Assembly: GCA_963575745.1 (NCBI GenBank)
Contig: CAUYUJ010003894.1
Coordinates: 1 to 63,068, forward strand
From: Prorocentrum cordatum
Taxonomy: Eukaryota > Sar > Dinophyceae > Prorocentrales > Prorocentraceae
Direction of reading: 5' to 3'
DNA: 63,068 nucleotides
Below, piece after piece: positions 11,621 to 21,420 of the stretch. Within the stretch, counting starts at the first letter, position 1; each line of letters opens with the position of its first letter. Under the pieces are notes generated by a model. That model was not told the DNA's origin and made no database searches. It was given only the letters and a program-made list of their open reading frames with translations. The translations under genes and the position numbers were made by a program.

Positions 11621-12086
11621 GCCGCCCCCCCAGCCGCACGCCGCTGTCGTCGCCCCCCGGCGCCCCTCTTGTTTCTCATACCGCCGCAACAGCGGGCCCC
11701 GCTGCGAGTCTGTTCCCGGGGCGCGGCGGGGGCTGGCCGCCTCTCGACGGCGGGGGGCGCGCGCGGGCGGCCTCGAGGGAAAACAGGACCGAGGACAGAG
11801 AGGCCTCCGAGAGGAGCGCGGATCGAGGCCCGGGGGGCCGAGGCTGCTTCGAGGCGCGCGGAGAGAAGTGGTCCGAGAGGAGGATCGCGGATCGAGGGTC
11901 GGGGCTTTTAATTAGAGGCTCGCGGATCGAGAATCGCGGGCCGAGGGTCGGACGATCGAGGGTCGACGATCGAGGGTCGGGCGTCGCAGGTCGAGCGCCG
12001 CGTGTCGAGGGCCGAGGAGCCTGTGAGGTCCAAAGCCCGGGCAGCAGGGCGCCCGAAGGGCGTGGAAAGGCCTGTCGAAGAGCCCG
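11621..12086. repeat. GC-rich DNA with GATCGAGG minisatellite
   Basis: Extremely GC-rich sequence followed by degenerate 9-12-bp units built on GATCGAGG/GGTCGAGG (about 11815-12010). Frames are Arg/Gly/Ala-rich and unlike real proteins. No gene is seen. Confidence 0.6.
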
Positions 12087-12213
12087 GCCATCGCTCGGAC
12101 GTCCATTCGCTGTGTTTTTTTTGGTTTCGTGCGTGGTTTTTTCGCTAAATGGTCGAGGATGCTCCTCGATGGTCGTCCTCGCCGAAGAAAATGCACACGT
12201 CCGAGCGATGCCA
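12087..12213. mobile_element. Short inverted-repeat element, family Q, copy 1
   Basis: Terminal arms GGCCATCGCTCGGACGT and its complement at about 12196-12213 bracket a 127-bp unit with a GAGGATGCTCCTC palindrome inside. A second copy at 27194-27312 is in the same orientation. It is MITE-like with no coding capacity. Confidence 0.6.
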
Positions 12214-12214
12214 A

Positions 12215-12630
12215 GGAACTCTGAAAGGACCTGCTGGAGAGCTTCCGGGCACGCGCGTTTTGGGAAACGCTCAAAAAAGATCTGCAGGGACTCGCCACAG
12301 GTCTTCTCCTTCAGAAGATCTGTGGCGAGTCGGAGAACTCTTCGGGAGCGGCCAAGAGAGGGGTGTCCAAGAGGGGGGGGGGTGCAGATCATGACCGGCG
12401 GCATGTGCGCGGCCCAGCGGGGGGGCCAGGGACGTGATGAAGTAAGAAGAGGCGCCATGGAATCTGGGGAAGTATCATGGCCCACGCCATGATATCCACC
12501 CCCCCCTAGTCATCACCCCCCTCTTTTCCGCCCCCGAGCTCTGAGAGGACCTGCTGGAGAGCTTCCGGGCACGCGCTTTCTGGGAAACGCTCAAAAAGGA
12601 TCTGCGGGGACTCGCCACAGGTTGTTTCTT
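12215..12630. repeat. About 90-bp direct duplication plus a perfect-looking hairpin
   Basis: The sequence from 12215 to 12309 (AGGACCTGCTGGAGAGCTTC...) recurs at 12539-12630. At 12289-12307 and 12313-12331 two 19-base arms (GACTCGCCACAG.../...CTGTGGCGAGTC) form a hairpin with a 5-base loop and one mismatch. Its role is unknown. Confidence 0.65.
12346..12538 (+). repeat. Interspersed repeat shared with 49423-49764
   Basis: GGGAGCGGCCAAGA, the CGGCCCAGCGGGGGGGCCAGG block and a palindromic ATCATGGCC...GCCATGATAT segment recur in the same order at 49423-49764, where extra sequence is inserted. No coding signal. Confidence 0.65.
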
Positions 12631-12631
12631 A

Positions 12632-12815
12632 AAGGTCGAGGACGAGGAGGATCGTGGATCGAGGCTCGAGGATCGAGGCTTTTGAAAGGATCGAGGCTCG
12701 AGGATCGAGGGATCGTGGCTCGAGGATCGAGGCTTTTGGAAGGATCGATGCTCGAAGCTCGAGGGCCGAGGGTCGACGATCGAGGGTCGAGCGTCGCAGG
12801 CCCAGCGCCGCGTCA
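12632..12815. repeat. GATCGAGG minisatellite
   Basis: Degenerate 9-12-bp units of GAGGATCGAGG type. The same motif builds the clusters at 11893-12005, 18890-19215, 29362-29885 (reverse) and 38588-39130. Confidence 0.75.
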
Positions 12816-12883
12816 TGATCGAGAGCCGAGGAACTGCAGCCACATCGTGGAAGCGCGCGGAGGGCCCTCCTCCCCCTCCTGGG

Positions 12884-12931
12884 TTTACACGGGTCCTCCT
12901 CCTCCTCCTCCTCCTCCTCCTCCTCCTCCAG
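12884..12931. repeat. (TCC)n tract at the LINE 2 5' end
   Basis: A pure TCC run (12894-12931). Just before it, CCTGGGTTTACACGGG matches the reversed start of the 83-bp-repeat element. LINE 2 begins immediately downstream. Confidence 0.7.
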
Positions 12932-13095
12932 GAGCTGTCTGGGCCCAAAACCCGAGCGAGCTCCCACAGCGCCACATGCCATCACGACCAATGATGTGCG
13001 AGGCGTAGAGGGCGGCACGCGAGGGCCAGGGCCGACTTGGGACAGCTCCTGCAAGTCACGATCTACACCACACTCCCCTACTACATATCACCGCA

Positions 13096-16000
13096 ATGAA
13101 GCTGATCTATCATAACGTTCAATGGGCAGATTTTACGAGATTGGAGGAGATATCTACACATACGAAATGTACCGACATCATTGTCTGCATAGGCACTGGC
13201 CGATGGGCGGAGAGTGCCGACCTGACGGCCACCCAGTGCCAGCTGCCGAACCACAAGTGTGTGCAAATGGGATGGCGTAAGTCGCGCACGACCAACAACT
13301 CCTGCGGGATGGCGGTCATGTACGGCAAGCGCATGCAGGGGTCGCTGCAGCAGATCGCGGTACCACCTGCAAAGCTGGGAATCACTGGCCGTGTGGGCAT
13401 GGCGAGATTTGCGATGCAGGGCGTGTCGATCGCCATCTTCCCGATCTACGTGCCGCCGAAGGGGATGGCAGCTAGCACGCTGCGCCAGGTGACCAAAAAG
13501 ATACTTCGTTGGATATCGGACGAGATTGACAAGCTGGGACATGCATGTGTACCGATCGTGGCAGGTGACTGGAATTGTGGGTTCGGATACCAAGTGGACC
13601 AGACGGGCAAGCGATTCGTGAACCACGACAGCGAGGAAGTAGGCACGGCAGAACTTACCCACGAATCGCAAGTATCTCGATTGGTTCGGGACTTTCTGGA
13701 GGAAAATCACCTTAGCATGTTCGATACGTATTGGAAAACGGGACCTACCTATTTCAAAGGACCTCATAGTAGCAAGATCGACCACGTTGCGGGCCCAGCA
13801 GCTATGCGAGGCCGTATACAAAGACTGAACACACTGCTGGGGCTAGGAAGGAGATTGCAACGATACATTAGCACCCACCTCCACGACCACGTCCCAGTGC
13901 TGATGGAGTTTGACATCAAGCCGCAAGAGGTCTTTCATGGCAAATACACCCCCGCCGTCAATAGAGACGCCATGATGGCAGCGTATACCAGCGGCAGGAG
14001 ACGCATCGAATATCTTAGAGCGCTGGAGCAGGAGACGATCAACATTCCAGAAGAGCAATGGCGTGAGATATGGGATCGAGGCGACGTACAGTCAGCATGG
14101 AGCAAGCTATCGGAAAGCATACGCAAGGCGATGCAGCAGGTCTTCCCCGCCAAGAAGCAGGACATAGTGGATTACGAAGGCCACAGAAAGAGACGAATGG
14201 AGTTATTGCAGATGCGCGGACGGCTACGGGGCCAACTTCATGCTACGGGGCTTAAGAGTTTTACGGGAGACGGATACACAGCATTTGATGAGATAGAGGA
14301 CGAGTTACGCCGACTCTCGCGCCGAATGCAGACCCTTCGCAAGGAGCAGAAGAAAGAGAAAACGGAGACACTAGCTGCAGAGATTTTTAAGGCGTGGAGG
14401 CAGGGACGACATGCTGAAGTCCACCGACTGCGGGTCCAACTTGCAGGACGAGGTCGAGGACCAAAAAAGAGACTGTTGTTTGCACCACGGCAGAGTATGA
14501 CATTGCGTGAATGGAAGGACGGCCTTGGAAGTAAACCTCAAGACGGAGGAATGGATTGCAGACAGATCGACTGGGAGGAGTGGACCGCAGACAAATCCTT
14601 CATGCCCCATCTGTACGGCACGCCAGAACTGGCCGAACATGTGCGACAGGACAGAGCTGGCCAAATCACCTATTTGCGACGTGCGCCCAAGCGGCGTGCG
14701 GGCCCCGCTTGGGGCGTCCTGGCCGAGGCGCTGTGCATGGGAATCGACAAGAAGCGCTACACCAACGAGCACGACAGGAAGTACGTGCCCGTCAACTTCT
14801 CACGACGTTATAATGATCTGCTGGCACTCATTCGGCTCACGGGAGCCTTTCCTCTCACTGCCATTAGATCCCAGGCTTACGCTGCGCCCAAGAACAACTC
14901 CAAGCAGGGGATAAAAGGTCAACGAATCTTGCATTGTTTTGACTCGTTTGGAATGTCATACTTCGGATACCTTCAGAGGACATCTCGAAGACCGAGGGCG
15001 CCAGATTTCGCACACGGGGGGATACGAGGTCGCCGGCGAGAGGGCGCCATCTTGAGTCTATCCGCTGCCTGCTGGAGATGCCGCACAGCACGAATAAGCC
15101 ATAGCATGTCTAACTACGATGGCACGAACGCGTTCGCATGCACGGCACGCGACAAACTGCAAGCACATCACCACCGGTGCAGTAGAGCAGAAAACACGCA
15201 CTTCATGATACAGGCGATAGACCAGGCGAGCATACACATCAATGCAATAAACGGCGAGGCCGACTTCTTGCCACAGACGGGCACAACAATGGGACACTCT
15301 CTTGCAGCAGGAGACTTTGTAGATATTTACTCACCCTCCGTGAGCGAGTGGAACTCGTATCTGGGCGAGGCAGACTACTCCTACTCCCTGCTGCGCGGCC
15401 AGTGTCCGATCAGCAAGGCCACCGTGGACATAGGCATCGGACTTTTTGTAGATGACGTTTCCAGAGTACATGTACACGCTTATGCACCGAGCGCGAAGTA
15501 CATCACACAGCAGTTGAACCACGCGACGCACACATTGCAGCAGCACATCAACACGAACGGGCACCACTTGAACATGGATAAGACGAACCACATGATCGCA
15601 CTTGCAGGCGCAGGCTCTTTTGAGGCGGCCAGGGAACTCGGGAGACAGAAAAAGGTACAGGGCGAAATTCTTCGGGAAGTCAGGGTCCTTGGACCGATCA
15701 TCAGCTTCGACGGGGTTCTCAGGACAGAACTCAAGAACCGCATCAGAGGAGCGCGTGCAGCATGGCGTTCACTAGGACAGGTATGGCACGAGCACCTCCC
15801 GTACAAGATGCACCGCATGTTTTTCTTGTGTTTTGTATACAGCGCAGCGATCACAGGTCTCACAGCGTTCGTACTGCCGAAGGAGTTTACGGACGAGATT
15901 GATTCGACACTCGCCAAGCTCCTCAGATGTCTCATGAAAGGCAAGGCGGCTACAGAATATGACGACGGACGAATACGGACGATATCCAACAGTGAAGTGT

Positions 16001-17832
16001 TTGATCATTGGAACCTTAGCCGCACTGCCACAGAGTTGAGAATTCAGAGACTACGGTGGTGGCAGCGAATTTCGAAGGAGCCCGACAACCATCGTCAGGT
16101 GCTCACGGCCATGTTCGGGACAACAGAGCTCGACACGCAGTTGGGCAGGAGCAGGCTCAACAACGCTGGCACGCTGACAAAATATAGTACCCCATGGGCA
16201 GCGCAGTGTCTAGAGGATCTGAAGTTCGTAGCGCAGTTCGAACGAGACTTTGACGAAGCCTGGACTGATAAGAAAAACGTCCTCATGCCGTTCCAGAACT
16301 CCACCCTCAGTAAGATCTTTGTGAAGATAAAAGTAGGCTCCCTGAGGCCCCTTATGAGCACGAAGAATATCACAAGATGGAACAGGGTACTGCAGAACCT
16401 AGGGCTTCAGGAGATATCGGAGGAGGATGCGATCAGGATGGGGATTCTGGAGGTCCAGAGCAACATTAGCAGCAACAGCAGCGTCGCAGAGGAGTACATA
16501 TGCACGCATGAGAACGACGACGGCACTATATGCGCATGCACGTTCAACAGCATGAAAGCCTTAACAGCACACGTGACGCACGCACACAAGATGAGGAACT
16601 TGTACGCGCTACTGGTTACAACAAATGTCTGCCCGTGGTGTCGCACAGCCTTTGCGAGTCGTGCTTCTTGCTTGCGACACGTTCGCACAATGTCTCAGCG
16701 GACGCCTCGTTCTTGCCCGACCCGCATCACGTCATTCGCTTTTCGGTTCGAAGTACTCCCGGTGTACTACTGCGGCTTCTGCCGCCACGAGGATACTGAA
16801 TTACATAGTCATCTTGACCACGTGCAGCAGCACGCGCCAGGGCCTGACAAGACACAGCAACAGCCGAGCGACGAGCAGAAGGGCGACGAGCACGATGTGG
16901 CGCTCGTACGGAGCGGGAAGCGGAGGAAGACCACGATCGGAGACGATGGACTTCGACGCCAGAGCAGCACAGTCACCCAACAAGTACGGCGGTGGCAAGG
17001 GGAAGACAGGCAATGGCAAGTCAAATGGATCCGCCAGCGAGGCGAGCAAGGACGACGAGATGGTGACGATCGAGAAGCTGTGTCTCAACAACGCACAAAT
17101 CGTGCGACAACTTTCGGGCAGCTTGTGGGACTTCTACCTGGTGGAGGGAGATCACACGCCGTCGGAGGCAGGAGCTCACGAGGGCCAAGAGTACGCGAAC
17201 AAGGTTCAGAACGGAGCGAAAAACCTGGGCTCGCCGCACGTGTACATCGGCGCGACGTTCTTCGAGGAGCTGGCCAACCTGACTACTACGCCGTCACCGT
17301 ACAGAGAGACCCTCGAGCAGTTCGCCATGTTGATCAACGTCATCCACGTGGACTTCTTCGGGGACATTCTGCCGTACTTCAAGGTCAAGAAGGCGTACAG
17401 CGAGGCAGGAACGAGCACGAGATGGAAGATACACATTCTGTTCAATGCGCTGGCGATGAGCCCGTGGACAGAGGAGAACGAAACCAAGATCAACCAGAAG
17501 CGCGAGACACAGGGACAGCAGCCTATCAAGCTGGAGCAGGCTCAGACCTACCACCTCCGCCAAGCGACTCACGTGGCCATCACGAACAGCGGGGGCAACG
17601 CCATAGTGGGGGCGCCGCCGCCAAGCGCGTTGGAGCGCCGCCTTCAGAACTACCTGCGCGAGAGGCTCGCGCACATGTGAAGCAGGCCTTAGGTCGCTCA
17701 GCAGCCAGCAAACAAGCGGCAAGCAACGAGGCAAGTAAACAGCAAGTAAAAATGCACGAGCTGAGGCAATTAGCAGCCGCAGGCAGCGTTAGGGCAGCGG
17801 AGCTGCTCGTGAGACTCGGCAAGCGCAAATGA
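13096..17832 (+). CDS. LINE 2 EN-RT-C2H2 zinc-finger polyprotein
   Basis: The ATG at 13096 opens a 1578-codon frame ending at TGA 17830-17832. Residues 1-280 are an APE-type endonuclease with NVQW, VAGDWN, KIDHV and HDHVPV. The usual ExG/ET Glu appears as IGTGRW. A basic coiled linker follows. RT spans about 520-950, with SNYDGTNAF as motif A (about 673), TTMGHSLA as motif B-like, LFVDD as motif C (about 783) and VLGPIISFDG near 870. C2H2-type fingers occur at about 1135-1165 and 1179-1200, then a KRRK basic patch. Beyond 16940 the frame is Arg/Gln-rich and reads ORF-X out of register, so the true product probably ends or shifts frame near there. The last 50 codons (17680-17832) look protein-like again. 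Confidence 0.8.
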   Translation: MKLIYHNVQWADFTRLEEISTHTKCTDIIVCIGTGRWAESADLTATQCQLPNHKCVQMGWRKSRTTNNSCGMAVMYGKRMQGSLQQIAVPPAKLGITGRVGMARFAMQGVSIAIFPIYVPPKGMAASTLRQVTKKILRWISDEIDKLGHACVPIVAGDWNCGFGYQVDQTGKRFVNHDSEEVGTAELTHESQVSRLVRDFLEENHLSMFDTYWKTGPTYFKGPHSSKIDHVAGPAAMRGRIQRLNTLLGLGRRLQRYISTHLHDHVPVLMEFDIKPQEVFHGKYTPAVNRDAMMAAYTSGRRRIEYLRALEQETINIPEEQWREIWDRGDVQSAWSKLSESIRKAMQQVFPAKKQDIVDYEGHRKRRMELLQMRGRLRGQLHATGLKSFTGDGYTAFDEIEDELRRLSRRMQTLRKEQKKEKTETLAAEIFKAWRQGRHAEVHRLRVQLAGRGRGPKKRLLFAPRQSMTLREWKDGLGSKPQDGGMDCRQIDWEEWTADKSFMPHLYGTPELAEHVRQDRAGQITYLRRAPKRRAGPAWGVLAEALCMGIDKKRYTNEHDRKYVPVNFSRRYNDLLALIRLTGAFPLTAIRSQAYAAPKNNSKQGIKGQRILHCFDSFGMSYFGYLQRTSRRPRAPDFAHGGIRGRRREGAILSLSAACWRCRTARISHSMSNYDGTNAFACTARDKLQAHHHRCSRAENTHFMIQAIDQASIHINAINGEADFLPQTGTTMGHSLAAGDFVDIYSPSVSEWNSYLGEADYSYSLLRGQCPISKATVDIGIGLFVDDVSRVHVHAYAPSAKYITQQLNHATHTLQQHINTNGHHLNMDKTNHMIALAGAGSFEAARELGRQKKVQGEILREVRVLGPIISFDGVLRTELKNRIRGARAAWRSLGQVWHEHLPYKMHRMFFLCFVYSAAITGLTAFVLPKEFTDEIDSTLAKLLRCLMKGKAATEYDDGRIRTISNSEVFDHWNLSRTATELRIQRLRWWQRISKEPDNHRQVLTAMFGTTELDTQLGRSRLNNAGTLTKYSTPWAAQCLEDLKFVAQFERDFDEAWTDKKNVLMPFQNSTLSKIFVKIKVGSLRPLMSTKNITRWNRVLQNLGLQEISEEDAIRMGILEVQSNISSNSSVAEEYICTHENDDGTICACTFNSMKALTAHVTHAHKMRNLYALLVTTNVCPWCRTAFASRASCLRHVRTMSQRTPRSCPTRITSFAFRFEVLPVYYCGFCRHEDTELHSHLDHVQQHAPGPDKTQQQPSDEQKGDEHDVALVRSGKRRKTTIGDDGLRRQSSTVTQQVRRWQGEDRQWQVKWIRQRGEQGRRDGDDREAVSQQRTNRATTFGQLVGLLPGGGRSHAVGGRSSRGPRVREQGSERSEKPGLAARVHRRDVLRGAGQPDYYAVTVQRDPRAVRHVDQRHPRGLLRGHSAVLQGQEGVQRGRNEHEMEDTHSVQCAGDEPVDRGERNQDQPEARDTGTAAYQAGAGSDLPPPPSDSRGHHEQRGQRHSGGAAAKRVGAPPSELPAREARAHVKQALGRSAASKQAASNEASKQQVKMHELRQLAAAGSVRAAELLVRLGKRK
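16946..17680 (+). CDS. LINE 2 ORF-X, unrecognised 244-aa protein
   Basis: The ATG at 16946 opens a 244-codon ORF in the +1 frame relative to the EN-RT ORF and wholly overlapping it; the stop is TGA 17678-17680. It starts with a Gly/Lys-rich segment (GGGKGKTGNGK), followed by a helical domain with normal hydrophobic content and a C-terminal LERRLQNYL motif. A diverged homologue lies at 43211-44200 minus. Shared signatures are GGGKG near the start, F(K/R)(V/M)xxAY, a K(I/L)xxxxN motif and (S)xLER near the end. No known domain was recognised. It may be a fusion partner reached by frameshift, or a separate RNA-binding-type ORF. Confidence 0.6.
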   Translation: MDFDARAAQSPNKYGGGKGKTGNGKSNGSASEASKDDEMVTIEKLCLNNAQIVRQLSGSLWDFYLVEGDHTPSEAGAHEGQEYANKVQNGAKNLGSPHVYIGATFFEELANLTTTPSPYRETLEQFAMLINVIHVDFFGDILPYFKVKKAYSEAGTSTRWKIHILFNALAMSPWTEENETKINQKRETQGQQPIKLEQAQTYHLRQATHVAITNSGGNAIVGAPPPSALERRLQNYLRERLAHM

Positions 17833-18574
17833 GCTGGTGTTGGGGAGGAGGTGGGGAGTGCTTGGAGGGTAAAGCGCAGCCGTGATCTCGTTCCGTAATG
17901 AATTAGAGCAGTAGCGAGCAGCACCACTCGTATTCAGGCCAAGGGGCCTCGCGGACTTAGCGCCGACAAGCCAGACTGCCACGCTTGGAACTTCGCAGAT
18001 GAGACAGATTTCTTTGGAGAATTGCAGATTACATAGGCTCACGCCATATCGTGCCTGCAGCTCCCCTTGAGGCCCTGCGAGGAGTCCTCCCTTCCTCTGT
18101 AGGTCCTCCTCTCCTCAGGCCCGAGTTGCCCAGAGGCCTGCCTCGGACGTCCTCCGAGGCCGCAGGAGCTCTGTGTAGATACGGTGGTGCCCAGCCGAAT
18201 GGGCAGTGGTCGGCTTTGGAGCGGGGGAGGGGGATGCAGTGGGGGAGTGGGTGTGGTTCCATACATAACGCAGCGACGAGTAGAAACGACCAGCTTAGGT
18301 ACAAGCAAATATCGTTTCTTCCGACCCAAGTGCGGTGGGGATGGGCCATAGTGTCATAAACCACCGCCCTGGACTGAGTGTTTTGAGTATAGACACAGGG
18401 GGTTCGGCCCTGAGCCGAAGTGGGCCCAAGGCCTCGTCGGTCACGAGGGTCCCACAGGCTCCCTCGAGTGTCTGCCTTTAAACCTGCCAGCAGTAACCCG
18501 ACCCGCTCAAGGCGAGTCACACGCGAGCCGAGTTTTCTGACCCGATTCGTACCGCTGCCGAGGCGTCCGCTCCG
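17833..18574. other. Non-coding, probable LINE 2 3' region
   Basis: Moderately GC-rich unique sequence up to the TCC tract at 18575. No protein-like frame, hairpin or tandem repeat was noticed. Confidence 0.4.
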
Positions 18575-18736
18575 CTCCGCTCCTCCTCCTCCTCCTCTTC
18601 CTCCTCTTCTTCTTCTTCTTCTCCTCCTCCTCCTCCTCCTCTTCCTCCTCTTCTTCTTCTTCTTCTCCTCCTCCTCCTCCTCCTCCTCCTCCTCTTCCTC
18701 CTCCTCCTCCTCCTCCTTCTCCTCCTCCTCCCTCTG
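18575..18736. repeat. (TCC)n/(TTC)n tract
   Basis: Pyrimidine tract with two TCTTCTTCTTCTTCTCC blocks. It is taken as the right border of LINE 2. Confidence 0.85.
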
Positions 18737-18889
18737 CGAGGAGAAGGAATCGTGCAACCTCTGCCCACGGCGAGCCCCAGGCCACGAACAGGTTTCCCGG
18801 CCTCGGCCCAAGGAACGACCCGACAGCCAGAGCACCCCCCGAGCCCCCGAAATGGTCCCTGTTTCGGCGCCGTGGCTCAGGGGATCGAG

Positions 18890-19215
18890 GACCCAGACTG
18901 GAGGGCATCGAGCATCTTCGAGCCCAGCCTTTCGGGGACCGGGGTCTTTGAGGATCCAGGATTTGGAGGGCCGAGGATCTTCGGACCCAGCCTTTCGAGG
19001 ACCAGTTCTTTGATAATCGGGGCGCGAGGATCAAGGATCTGGGGATCCAGGACCTGCATAGGGATCGAAGATCAAGGATCTAGGGATCCAGGATCGACGA
19101 TCTAGGATCGAGGTTCAAGGATCTAGAAATCGCGGATCCAGGATCGAGGACCTCGAACGAGGGATCGAGGATTTAGGATCGAGGGTCTATGATCTGGGGG
19201 TCGAGCATCGAGGCG
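18890..19215. repeat. GGATC/GATCGAGG minisatellite
   Basis: Short units alternating GGATCGAGGA, GGATCCAGG and CTAGGATCGAGG over about 325 bp. Frames are open but low complexity. Confidence 0.75.
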
Positions 19216-19664
19216 CGCAACGGAGGGGCAGAGGCGGCGGCGAAGGCCGAGGATCGCGGATCGGGCTCTCCGAATGCTCTGCGGGGGGAACGGAGATGGA
19301 GCGCTCCCTCGAGGATCGCAGATCGATGCCTTGGTCGGACCACCGGGACCTCCAAAGGCCTCCCGGGGGGGCCTCCTGGTGCGCCCCATGCAGGGAGAGC
19401 TCCAGGGGTGCCTCTGGAGGCCTCCAGGGGCGCAGGCGTCCGGCGGCCCGAGCGGGCTCGAGCCGCCAGGGTTGCGCCGTCTCGGTCTTCCGGGGTCCCG
19501 TTTCGACGCCCAGGGCAGAACAGAAGCTGCTCGGGATAACACAGCTGCCCAGGGGAAGGGGTCGAGAGGTCGGGGGGAGCCCTCGTCACACGACAGAGAC
19601 TGCCGCCAGAAATCCTGGGTGGCATTCCCCCCTCTGGCATCTCCTCGTGCTCGTGCACATCCTC
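19216..19664. other. GC-rich DNA without recognised gene
   Basis: Open frames on both strands are Arg/Gly/Pro-rich and match nothing known. CTCCAGGGG-type short repeats occur near 19390-19430. Confidence 0.4.
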
Positions 19665-19890
19665 CTGCTCCTGCTCCTCGTGCTCCTTCTTCTCCTCCTC
19701 CTCCTTCTCCTCCTCCCGACCTCCTCCTCCTCCTCCTCCTCCTCCTCCTCCCTCCTCCTCCTCCTCCTCCTCCTCCTCCTCCTTCCTCCTCCTTCTCCTC
19801 TCCCCTCCCCTCCTCCTCCTCCTCCTCCTCCTCCTCCTCCTCCTCCTCCTCCTCCTCCTACTCCTCCTCCTCCGCGCTGCCCTCCTCGAG
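19665..19890. repeat. (TCC)n tract
   Basis: About 220 bp of TCC/CTC units. A smaller tract of the same kind lies at 20290-20365. The intervening 19891-20289 holds no recognised gene. Confidence 0.85.
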
Positions 19891-20379
19891 GATCCAAGCC
19901 TGCCTCGAGCTGCACGGGTGAAGGGGCTACCCTCTTCCAGATGTTCGCCTGAGGCTCTCTCTCTCGACATGCACGGCCAGCAGCGAGACACTCGTGCACC
20001 GGACGCGCCGCTGGGGCGGCTCTTCCTCAAAAGGGGGCACATCGCGGGACACCTCGCGGAGCTGTGCGACGATCGAAGCTGCCCGCAGTCCTCCCAACTC
20101 GCCGGAGAGCTGCGAGGCAGGTCCTCTTCAGCACGGGGCGATCGCCGAATGGCAGGCCCACGGCGCACTGGTCTTCCAAAGGGGCACTCCTTGCAATGAG
20201 AGAAGGATGGCTCGCAGGGACACGAGGAGGGGCCTTGGGATACGAGGGCGTATAGCAACATCGTTGATACACCTTGGGCATACTCTGGAATCCCTCCTCT
20301 TGCACCTCCTCCTCTTCCTCCTCTTCCTCCTTCTTCTCCTTCTTCTCCTTCTCCTCCTCCCCGTCCTCGCATGCAGCGC

Positions 20380-20919
20380 GGGCCAGGTCCGTTCGGGATG
20401 TCTCCTCCTCGACGTCAGCTTGCTGTTAAACCTGATATCGGGCAGCTCTGGCAAACATTTACATATCGTTGTGCTCGATTCTTGGAGACCCTCGGACCGA
20501 ATTGTCAAGGTAAGAACTCAAAACCACCCCCTGGACCGCCAGGAGCCGTTCGGGAACGACATGGCCCTAGCAAGGCCTAGCCGACGGTCCAGGAACAGAT
20601 TATTGGGAACCTGCGGCTGCCAGACGGAGCGAATCGCTTCCCGCAGGGTCGGACAGGACATGTCGTGCCGCTGCGCATCAGCAGCATCAGGATACCCCAA
20701 TTTGCATGGGCAGTCGGTATGCCCCCCCCACCGCGCTCTATGCTTGAGGAAGTTGGCTAGACACTCTCGAGGCATCGGCCAGCACATTCCTGCAATTGTC
20801 CCTTCGCCCATTCTCCCAGGCGCTTGAAAATGGTCGGGGCAAGATTGTCGCAGAATGAAAAATCGGCGAGAGCCCTGGCAGAGGGTAAGCTTCGCGGGTG
20901 TGCAGGGCTCCTCCTCCAA
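20380..20919 (-). pseudogene. LINE ORF2 3' fragment (relic)
   Basis: A minus-strand frame of normal amino-acid composition carries CPCKLGYPDAADAQRHDMSC, resembling the Cys/His motif downstream of RT in dinoflagellate LINEs, followed by a helical segment. A TGA at 20520-20518 interrupts the frame, which then stays open to about 20380. The 5' side is cut off by a GGA tract (21027-21180). Identification rests on motif resemblance only. Confidence 0.4.
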
Positions 20920-21026
20920 CGCTTTGCCGACAGCTTTCGCTGCCGACAGCTCCCGCTGCCGGCTCAGAGCGAAAACCCGGCCCTAAGGGAAGTGGTCCAG
21001 ACCTCTGAGGCCCACGCATCGAACAA

Positions 21027-21081
21027 AGGAGGAGGAGGAGGAGGAGTAGGAGGAGGAGGAGGAGGGGGAGGAGGAGGAGGA

Positions 21082-21112
<31 letters not shown>

Positions 21113-21180
21113 GAGGAGGAGAAGTAGGAGGAGTAGGAGGAGGAAGGAGGAGGAGGAGGAGGAGGAGGAGGAGGAGGACA
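21027..21180. repeat. (GGA)n tract
   Basis: Purine tract of GGA with GGG and GTA interruptions. Confidence 0.85.
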
Positions 21181-21239
21181 AAATTGGACAAGCCTGGATG
21201 TCTAGGGGGCCGTTGCGCCAGGGCAGCCGACGCCTCGAT

Positions 21240-21411
21240 GTGTTTGCCGAGACCCTCGGGCCCTCGACGTCCGACCACTTCCCCGGGACCAGTGCCTCGT
21301 CCCGAGCCGCTTGCCCGACGGTCCCGCGGCCCGGCGAGGGCCCCGAGGGGCCGAGCACGGCACAAAATCTCCGCCTCGACGTTTTCGAGGCGCCCGATGT
21401 CTGGAGCTCCC
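21240..21411 (+). repeat. Interspersed repeat family P
   Basis: This copy carries the core GACGGTCCCGCGGCCCGGCGAG followed by a right arm ending TCGAGGCGCCCGATGTCTGG. A short reversed fragment of the family (GGGAAGTGGTCCAGACCTC) lies at about 20975-21025. The best complete copy is at 48231-48426. Confidence 0.6.
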
Positions 21412-21420
21412 TGGAGTTAG

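Larger units (their letters stand above)
12932..18575 (+). mobile_element. Non-LTR retrotransposon (LINE 2)
   Basis: Between a TCC tract (12894-12931) and another TCC tract (18575-18736) lie a 5' leader of about 160 bp, a 1578-codon frame, an overlapping second ORF and about 740 bp of non-coding 3' sequence. The sense strand carries TCC on both sides, the same relative orientation as LINE 1. The outer limits are inferred from the microsatellite borders. Confidence 0.7.
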
